Position numbers and translations under genes: made by a program. This document shows positions 58,038 to 64,000 of a DNA stretch of 64,000 bases, piece by piece. Below the pieces are notes generated by a model. The model saw only the letters and a program-made list of their open reading frames with translations, was not told where the DNA came from and did not search any database. Each line of letters starts with the position of its first letter. Position 1 is the stretch's first letter. The stretch is from Asticcacaulis benevestitus DSM 16100 = ATCC BAA-896 (GTDB lineage Bacteria > Pseudomonadota > Alphaproteobacteria > Caulobacterales > Caulobacteraceae). The stretch covers positions 1-64,000 of the forward strand of contig NZ_AQWM01000009.1 in assembly GCF_000376105.1 (NCBI RefSeq), given 5' to 3'.

Positions 58038-59405
58038 TCAGGCTACGCTGCGAGAGGGGTTGAAAAGATCGGAGGATGCGACACGGCGTCGCGCCACGCT
58101 GGCTTTTTCCTCGCCGCACAGCGATTCCATCAGGCCGGTCACCATCTCGAACATGGCCAGAAGCTGTTCCTGATCATAGGGCTCCTTGTCATTGGCCAGG
58201 GTGAGCAACTCGGTGAAATAGGCGTCCAGCATGGTTTCCAGGGCCAGCACCGTCTTGGTGTGCAGGCTGGCAAAACCGCCGGCCATGGCGATATTGCGCA
58301 CCTTGCGGATAAAGTTGTGCGTCTGGCGCACATTGTTCAGTGCCTCTTCGGCAGGATAGGCGGCGATATCGGGCACCTCGGTCTTCACCCGGCCATAGAC
58401 ACGCTCGCGCCGCCGCACCAAAACCTTTTCCAGTTTTTTTTCAGCGTTCTTGAGTTGCTGCTCGACCAGATCGGCGATGGTACGGTTGGCCTGATGCACG
58501 CGCTTGCCCCAGGGTCCGTCACGCGCCAGTTCGATATACTGCCCAAAAAACTGGAGTTGCCCCAGACACTGGGTCACGCGGTCGCCGGCCGTTTCGAGAT
58601 CGTCGCAGTCCTGATTCTTGCCGCCCATGAAGACTTTGAGTTCGGCCAGTTGGTCCTCGATCTGATCGAGGATACGGGTGCCAAAATCGGCCAGTTCGGA
58701 GGCGGCGAGGAAACGATCCTTGGGCCGGTCGGACACGGTGGCCATGAACTTGATGATATGGGCGCCGTCTTCGAGATTGGCGAAAATGATTTCCAGAAAG
58801 CGGTAACCGCTCTCGGCATCGAACTCGCAGGCATCCTTGAACAGCAAACGCAGGGCGGCGGCCTTTTCGGCGTCGATACGTCCCATGAAATCGTAAAGCT
58901 TGGCGAGCACCTGCCTGGCTAGGCGATGGAGGTCGAGATAGTTGGCGAATTCAGCGATCTCGGCGTGCGCCTCATCCCCGCCGCCACGCGGCAGGATGAC
59001 ATCCGGCGTGTCGCGGCAGATCTCGGCGGCGGCGTTGACCAGACGAAAAAAGACCACCGGTGTCGGGTCGTCACTACGCAGGCTGCGCAGCACGAAACCC
59101 GCCTGCGCCTGCAGGTCCGGCTCACGCTTTTCCAGTTCGTTCCACAGGTTGTTAACGATCCACGGCTCGAACTCGATATGATCAAGGCCATCGTCGCGGC
59201 CGCGAAACAACGGCATGAACGGCTCGAAAACAGCCTCGCGGACATGGCGGAACTCAATCTCGGTCGAGATCAGGTTGCGCACCTCAGTCATCTTGGCGTC
59301 ATTGCTCAAACCCAGCGCCATTTCAAGCGAGCGCAGGGCCGAGGCGGGCAAGGTCTTGACCAGCCCCCTGAGCATAGTCAGGCGATTTGCAGCAATGGCG
59401 CTCAC
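58038..59405 (-). CDS. Conserved hypothetical protein, mostly helical
   Basis: A 455-residue soluble protein without signal peptide or membrane segments. Long amphipathic helices with many Leu and charged residues fill it; a basic cluster KKLEKVLVRRRERVYG lies near 335-350. No catalytic motif is recognisable. GTG 59405 is used; ATG 59375 is the alternative. It is followed by ccmI after 85 bases and is probably a separate transcript. I do not recognise the family. Confidence 0.75.
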   Translation of the reverse strand: MSAIAANRLTMLRGLVKTLPASALRSLEMALGLSNDAKMTEVRNLISTEIEFRHVREAVFEPFMPLFRGRDDGLDHIEFEPWIVNNLWNELEKREPDLQAQAGFVLRSLRSDDPTPVVFFRLVNAAAEICRDTPDVILPRGGGDEAHAEIAEFANYLDLHRLARQVLAKLYDFMGRIDAEKAAALRLLFKDACEFDAESGYRFLEIIFANLEDGAHIIKFMATVSDRPKDRFLAASELADFGTRILDQIEDQLAELKVFMGGKNQDCDDLETAGDRVTQCLGQLQFFGQYIELARDGPWGKRVHQANRTIADLVEQQLKNAEKKLEKVLVRRRERVYGRVKTEVPDIAAYPAEEALNNVRQTHNFIRKVRNIAMAGGFASLHTKTVLALETMLDAYFTELLTLANDKEPYDQEQLLAMFEMVTGLMESLCGEEKASVARRRVASSDLFNPSRSVA

Positions 59406-59506
59406 GGGACGCTCATGGGTTGTGAAAAATCCTTACGCCACAATACCTTCAGGAACTGCATCATAGGAAGGCTTTGGTTAATTTTGTCCTGACGAACGGG
59501 CGATGC

Positions 59507-60958
59507 TTATAAAACAGAAGCTTCCCGGTTGGCCGGCAGTCTGGCCAGAACCATCAGCCCGCCCAAAGCGGCGCGTTCGAACTGCAACTGGCCGCCATAG
59601 GCGCGCACCAGTTCATCGACGATGCTGAGGCCAAGCCCCGATCCCGGCATGCTTTCATCGAGGCGCGCGCCACGTTTCAGCACCTCGTGAAAACGCGCCT
59701 CATCAAGCCCCGGACCATCATCCTCGATACCCAGCGTCATGGTCTGGTCGGCATCATGAAATACCGCCGTGATGCGTACCTTGCGCTTGCACCAGATACA
59801 GGCGTTTTCGAGCAGATTGCCGGCGATTTCCTGCAAATCCTGCTTCTCACCCCGGAAAGCCAGATCATCGGGGGCGCGCCAGTCGATGATGACGCCCTTG
59901 TCGTGAAACACCTGCTCCAGCATGACCGCCAGTTCATCGAGCACCGGTTCGACCGGGGTGCGTTCGCCCATGGACTGAGAGCGGGCGGCGGCGCGGGCGC
60001 GGCGCAGATGGTGATCGACCTGCGCCCGCATGGTTTCGGCCTGCTTGCGCATGGTTTCGGGCAGCGTCCCCTCGGCTTCGCCCGCCGTGGCCATCAGCAC
60101 CGACAGCGGCGTCTTGAGCGCATGGGCCAGGTTACCGACGTGCATGCGCTGGCGCTCCACCACCTCCTGCGAATAGTCGAGAAAGGCATTGAGCTGCGTC
60201 GCCACCGGCGTGATTTCGGCCGGGTAACTTTTCAACAAACGTTGCTGCCGGCCGCCCTGCACACTGGCGATTTCGTCGGTCAGGTCGAACAGCGGTCGCA
60301 AACCGACCCGCACCTGCAGGAAGATGGCAGCCAACGAGCCGAGCGCCAGGAGGATCAGCGCCGCCGCGGTCAGCAGGGCGAAGGTACGCACGTCCTTATT
60401 GACCGGGCTGGAGTCCTCGCCGGCCATGAAGACATAGGCCTTCTTGCCGACCATCGAATAGATGACGGCGACGCGCAAAGGCTCACCCACCGGCCCGAGG
60501 CCATCATAAAAAACACTGGTGCTGTTAGAACCGCGCGCTTTTTTCAGCACCGTGGGCGGCAGGGGTAACTGCTCGTTCCATAGCGAGCGCGAGGTTACGG
60601 GGCCGACAAGAGCGCCCTTGGCATCGACCTCGCCGACCTGCCAATACAGCCCGGAATGAATGATACCTGAACGCGCATCGACAAAGCGCGCCGTATCAAT
60701 GCCGGAAGGCCCCAGAGTGTCATCAATATTGGTGACCGAAAAGAGATTGTCAGCGAACTGCCCGACCCCGACCTCAAAGCGGTGCATCGTCACCTGATGG
60801 AAATAGGCGGTGAGCGCGATGCCGGTGACCACCAGCGCGAAGAAGAACCACAGCGATGCCAGCCCGATCAGGCGGGTGACCAGCGAATCCTTACGCGTCA
60901 GCCGACGCCACAGTTTGCGGACGGCCACGACCAGAGGAGCGGTGCCATCCTCACTCAC
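59507..60958 (-). CDS. Sensor histidine kinase (PhoQ-like layout)
   Basis: A 483-residue membrane kinase. Helices lie at about 30-52 and 192-212, with a periplasmic sensor between. The His box is LAHALKTPLSVL, the N box LLENACIW and the G boxes EDDGPGLD and GSGLGLSIVD. The H-A-L-K-T-P variant is typical of the PhoQ/PrrB-like branch. GTG 60958 overlaps the regulator stop as GTGA. Confidence 0.92.
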   Translation of the reverse strand: MSEDGTAPLVVAVRKLWRRLTRKDSLVTRLIGLASLWFFFALVVTGIALTAYFHQVTMHRFEVGVGQFADNLFSVTNIDDTLGPSGIDTARFVDARSGIIHSGLYWQVGEVDAKGALVGPVTSRSLWNEQLPLPPTVLKKARGSNSTSVFYDGLGPVGEPLRVAVIYSMVGKKAYVFMAGEDSSPVNKDVRTFALLTAAALILLALGSLAAIFLQVRVGLRPLFDLTDEIASVQGGRQQRLLKSYPAEITPVATQLNAFLDYSQEVVERQRMHVGNLAHALKTPLSVLMATAGEAEGTLPETMRKQAETMRAQVDHHLRRARAAARSQSMGERTPVEPVLDELAVMLEQVFHDKGVIIDWRAPDDLAFRGEKQDLQEIAGNLLENACIWCKRKVRITAVFHDADQTMTLGIEDDGPGLDEARFHEVLKRGARLDESMPGSGLGLSIVDELVRAYGGQLQFERAALGGLMVLARLPANREASVL

Positions 60959-61635
60959 AGATCGCTGATCTCGTCATGCAGCGGCTTGAGCCTATAGCCA
61001 AGCCCGCGCACAGTCTCGATCCGGTCGGTGCCGATCTTCTTGCGCAGACGACCCATAAAGACCTCGATCGTATTGGAATCGCGGTCGAAATCCTGATCGT
61101 AAAGGTGCTCGACCAGCTCGGTGCGCGAAATCACGCGGCTCTGGTGCATCATCAGGTAATGCAGCAGGCGGTATTCCAGCGAGGTCAGGCGCAGAGGTTC
61201 GCCATTGACCGAGGCGCGTGCCGCACGCGGATCAAGCCGCACGCCGCCACACACCAGCATCGGCTGGGCGTGGCCGGCGGCGCGACGCACGAGCGCGCGA
61301 AGACGGGCCAGAAGTTCCTCGGTATGGAAAGGTTTCGTCAGGTAATCGTCGGCGCCAGCATCGAAGCCCGACACCTTGTCGCTCCAGGCGCCGCGTGCCG
61401 TCAGGATCAGCACTGGCGTCGTCTTGCCGTCGCGCCGCCACTTTTCCAGAACCGACACGCCATCGATCTTGGGCAGGCCGAGATCGAGGATCACGCAGTC
61501 ATAGGGCTCGGTATCGCCGAGGAAATGCGCTTCCTCGCCATCGGGCGCATGATCGACCACATAGCCGGCATCGGAAAGAGAGGCCTTCAGTTGACGCGAC
61601 AGGTCGGGATCGTCTTCGGCTAACAGTATGCGCAA
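60955..61635 (-). CDS. OmpR-family response regulator (TTG start)
   Basis: A 226-residue regulator. The receiver has acidic residues in LLAEDD, phosphoacceptor Asp51 in LDLGLP and Lys in TKPF; the winged-helix domain ends with VRGLGYRL. The start is TTG at 61635, one base after the upstream stop, with GGAG 9 bases upstream; no ATG is possible nearby, and the longer frame runs into the PepSY-like gene. It pairs with the kinase just downstream. Confidence 0.92.
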   Translation of the reverse strand: MRILLAEDDPDLSRQLKASLSDAGYVVDHAPDGEEAHFLGDTEPYDCVILDLGLPKIDGVSVLEKWRRDGKTTPVLILTARGAWSDKVSGFDAGADDYLTKPFHTEELLARLRALVRRAAGHAQPMLVCGGVRLDPRAARASVNGEPLRLTSLEYRLLHYLMMHQSRVISRTELVEHLYDQDFDRDSNTIEVFMGRLRKKIGTDRIETVRGLGYRLKPLHDEISDL

Positions 61636-61636
61636 C

Positions 61637-62080
61637 TTAGCGTTCTCCAATAATGCGGCCGGAATCGGTATCGACCAGAAGATCGACCCGTCCGTGGTCA
61701 GTAACCACCCGCACCCAGAAGATAGACCCGCCCTGCGGCCCGGCGTCAAGCACGCGTGCGCCACTGCTGCGGGCGATCGCCATGGCGGTATTGATCCGGT
61801 TGTCGCGGTTTTCCTGACGGGGACCTTCGTCGCGGTTCGGGTTTCGATCGCGTTGCGGCCGTTGCGGCCCATCGTCATCCCGATGGTTGTCGTCGTTGCG
61901 GCGCCGATTGCTGCCGCTGTTATCGTCGGGGCGCCTCTGGTCTATATTGGGCACAAAACCGGCGCGGATCACCTGGGCAGGCGCGTCCCCAAACAACGAG
62001 GTCTGCACCACAGGCGCGGCTTCAACCGCCACGGGCGCGGCGATCAGAGCAACACAAAGAAGGGGCCAAATCTGTTTCAT
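61637..62080 (-). CDS. PepSY-like periplasmic protein
   Basis: A 147-residue exported protein. The signal peptide ends at about residue 22 (VEAAPV). Residues 48-95 are a very charged, disordered Arg/Asp/Asn tract, and the C-terminal 55 residues have the PepSY pattern (AMAIARSSGARVLDAG ... FWVRVVTDHGRVDLLVDTDSGRI). It precedes the response regulator by one base, so the three genes form one operon, and the protein may modulate the kinase's periplasmic sensor. Confidence 0.8.
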   Translation of the reverse strand: MKQIWPLLCVALIAAPVAVEAAPVVQTSLFGDAPAQVIRAGFVPNIDQRRPDDNSGSNRRRNDDNHRDDDGPQRPQRDRNPNRDEGPRQENRDNRINTAMAIARSSGARVLDAGPQGGSIFWVRVVTDHGRVDLLVDTDSGRIIGER

Positions 62081-62172
62081 GGGTCGTTTATAGATGTACA
62101 GACCTGAACCTTATCTGAACAGGTATTTCAAAAAGGAAATTTTTGAACCTGACTCAACGTCAGATCGCACGC

Positions 62173-63168
62173 CTATTTACGCCTAGCGGAAACCGTTGGC
62201 GTATAGTCGGCCTGGTCGCGCCAGCGCTCCAGCAGGCTGACGAACTCCGTGCGCAAGTCCTCAGGCATCCCGTCCAGCCCCTTGTCGGGCATGGCCAGCA
62301 CGACGTGCGCGAACAGATCACCACGGCTGCCATCCTTGGCATCAAAGGCGCCGCGTCCTTTCAGGCGCAGGATCGCGCCCGAATTGGAACCCTTGGCGAG
62401 ATTGACGCTGACCGGGCCATCGGGCGTCGGCGCCTGCACCTTGCCGCCCATAATCGCATCAGGCAGGGAGACAAACAGGTCCATATGCAGGTCGTTGCCG
62501 TCCATGCGGAAAACCGGATGGGCTTTCAGCCTAAGTTCAACCAGCGCATCGCCGTGCGCGCCGCGTCCGGACGGCGAGGCCCCGCCCTGCCCCTTCAGGC
62601 GCAGGGTCTGGCCATCTCGGCTGCCCTTGGGGATATTGACGTCGACCGTGCGGCCATCCGACAACAGCACGCGGCGCGTATTGCCGACGATGGTGTCGAG
62701 CAGGTCGATATCGAGCTTGATCTTGATGTCATGGCCTTTGGCGGGGGGCGCCTGACGCTCCGCACCGCCGAAGCCGAAGGGACCACCACCGCGTGCACCG
62801 GCGCCACCCCCAAGACCGCCACCGAACATGCTCATGATATCGTCCATGTCCATGCCTTCGAACTGCGTGCTGCGGCCTGCACCCGCGCCAAACGGCGAAC
62901 CGCCGGCACGCGCGCCGCCACCGCTGAAACCCCGATGGATTTCACGGCCATCGGCATCCATCTCGCCAAGGTCGAACTTCTTGCGCTTGTCGGCGTCTTT
63001 CAGGAAATCATAGGCGGCCGTCACGCGCTTGAAGCGCTCCTCGGCGACCTTGTTGTCACGGTTGGTATCCGGATGCAGTTCCTTGGCCAGTTTACGAAAG
63101 GCCTTCTGAATCTCGGCATCACTGGCGCCTTTTTTCACGCCCAATTCAGAATAGGGATCATTTGCCAC
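62173..63168 (-). CDS. J-domain co-chaperone (CbpA/DnaJ class B-like)
   Basis: A 331-residue protein: J-domain with HPD (32-34), a long Gly/Phe-rich region (about 80-140), then two C-terminal substrate-binding domains (HDIKIKLDIDLLDTIVG and DLHMDLFVSLPDAIMGG). The CXXCXGXG zinc finger of true DnaJ is absent, so it is a class B or CbpA-like protein. It should stimulate DnaK. The class is clear, the individual role is not. Confidence 0.92.
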   Translation of the reverse strand: MANDPYSELGVKKGASDAEIQKAFRKLAKELHPDTNRDNKVAEERFKRVTAAYDFLKDADKRKKFDLGEMDADGREIHRGFSGGGARAGGSPFGAGAGRSTQFEGMDMDDIMSMFGGGLGGGAGARGGGPFGFGGAERQAPPAKGHDIKIKLDIDLLDTIVGNTRRVLLSDGRTVDVNIPKGSRDGQTLRLKGQGGASPSGRGAHGDALVELRLKAHPVFRMDGNDLHMDLFVSLPDAIMGGKVQAPTPDGPVSVNLAKGSNSGAILRLKGRGAFDAKDGSRGDLFAHVVLAMPDKGLDGMPEDLRTEFVSLLERWRDQADYTPTVSARRK

Positions 63169-63250
63169 TGTAAAACATACCTCCGCAATAGAGGTGTGTC
63201 CTAAACCCTATCGTTTCAAGAGGCAAGCATCGCCTTGGCGACGCTTGCCT

Positions 63251-63334
63251 CTTGCATTTTTCATAAGAGGTTACGCGCAAACGTGCGCGGCGCGCGGTCG
63301 CGCTTGCCAAAATTCAATGAATGCATTTTGGAGA
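63251..63334. repeat. Structured intergenic repeat, copy C (reverse orientation)
   Basis: On the minus strand this begins TCTCCAAAATGC and continues TTTTGGCAAGCGCGACCGCGC, matching copy B, and ends with CCTCTTATGAAAAA as in copy D. It therefore links the A/B and C/D types. Confidence 0.75.
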
Positions 63335-63342
63335 TCACACGC

Positions 63343-63405
63343 CCTCCTCCCCTGCAAAGCGGGGGGAGGTGTCGAGCAAGCGCAGCGCGTCGAGACGGAG
63401 GGGGC
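63343..63405. repeat. GC-rich hairpin repeat
   Basis: CCTCCTCCCC ... GGGGGGAGG forms a hairpin, followed by GTCGAGCAAGCGCAGCGCGT and CGAGACGGAGGGGGCC. It has the style of the palindromic repeats at 14381 and 49351 but limited sequence identity. Confidence 0.5.
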
Positions 63406-63414
63406 CACTCTTCC

Positions 63415-64000
63415 CTATCCCAACCCTACACTCAAAACCGGGCCATAACCCCAGACCTGTGACTTCTGAGCGATCTCAACCCGCGCACCGCTGCCAAATC
63501 CGCCCGGAAAATCCACCGCCTGTTCCGTTCCGCCGTACACCCACGAGGGCCCATCCACCTCGACCTCGCGTACCATATCCGCGCCATCAAACACCTGCAC
63601 GCGATAGCGCTCATAGTCTTCACAGAGGGGCGGTTCGGCCTCCCAGCTATCACCGCCATAACGCGGCGTGCGCATCGGCTGTTCGATCACATAGCCGCCG
63701 ATGCTGCCGCTCACTTCGGACAGATCGATCTGCGCCAATGACAGACCTGCCTGACCGGCGATCGCGCTGATCAGATGGCGCGCATCACCCGCACCCACCC
63801 GACCATTGGGCCAATGCCCGGTGCCGGCCCGCGCATGCGCCAGATCGATCGGCACATCGGAGCCCGACATGGCTAGCAGCGAACGCACCACCTCCCCGCC
63901 CTGATTGGCCTCGGCTATGACGCGGTGCGCGCCATATTCGCCCACCTGTTCCGCCACGCGCTGCGCCCAACCGTCCTGCGACCAAGATCCCGCAGGCGTC
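63415..64000 (-). pseudogene. GTA-like remnant: terminase end fused to host-specificity protein pieces
   Basis: The open frame continues past the window edge. Its first visible part (GWAQRVAEQVGEYGAHRVIA then EANQGGEVVRSLL) matches the nuclease-domain pattern of GTA/phage large terminase. It then changes to AHARAGTGHWPNGRVGAGD and DLSEVSGSIGGYVIEQP, and ends with YRVQVFDGADMVREVEVDGP and WVYGGTEQAVDF, which resemble segments of the large tail/host-specificity protein at the far end of GTA clusters. An in-frame deletion joining the two is the simplest reading. A normal terminase or tail protein is not present here. Confidence 0.6.

Overview
The window looks like a chromosomal segment of a Caulobacterales alphaproteobacterium, probably close to Asticcacaulis or Caulobacter. 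The evidence is a PleC-like kinase next to pepN with CtrA-type boxes upstream, a complete Entner-Doudoroff operon, a cycHJKL-type cytochrome c maturation operon, a TonB-dependent receptor with sugar-degradation genes, a flavin halogenase-like gene, and a remnant that resembles a gene transfer agent (GTA). Genes are dense, GC is high, and 1- to 8-bp start/stop overlaps are common.

Positions 1-16.9 kb are a carbohydrate island. A minus-strand operon runs glucoamylase-like/GH144-like hydrolase, binding protein, two ABC permeases, an esterase-like lipoprotein, and the first codons of another gene. Divergent from it are a GH1 beta-glucosidase and a halogenase-like flavoprotein, with a LacI-type operator between. 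A second minus-strand operon carries an MFS transporter, a Gfo/Idh oxidoreductase, a TIM-barrel isomerase, an esterase and the sugar ABC ATPase. A TonB-dependent receptor follows. At 17-18.4 kb a MarR regulator faces a SnoaL-like protein and a small membrane protein across two matching operators.

Positions 18.4-33 kb hold central sugar metabolism: an SSF sugar symporter, an exported GH3 glucosidase, a thioredoxin-like lipoprotein, an OmpA-like lipoprotein, and the operon zwf-pgl-edd-glk-eda-lacI. Related operators of the form TGACAGCGTTGTCA lie before zwf, twice before the GH3 gene, and (weaker) before lacI. One sits inside a forward promoter whose transcript would end about 200 nt later at a strong terminator, giving a candidate sugar-controlled small RNA.

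Positions 33-53.6 kb are housekeeping and signalling: ppc, a small conserved gene, pepN, a response regulator, the PleC-like kinase, a GreA/B-like factor, a sigma/anti-sigma/periplasmic sensor trio, glnE, a two-component pair and a DegP protease. Positions 53.7-64 kb hold ccmI-ccmE-ccmF-ccmH, an unrecognised conserved protein, a second two-component pair with a PepSY-like protein, a J-domain protein, and at the right edge a chimeric GTA-like pseudogene.

Several families of short structured intergenic repeats are scattered through the window, some inside operons (glk/eda, the response regulator/kinase pair at 51 kb, ccmE/ccmF). A degenerate tRNA-Leu-like sequence lies at 49.5 kb. I saw no rRNA, CRISPR array, intact insertion sequence or canonical tRNA.
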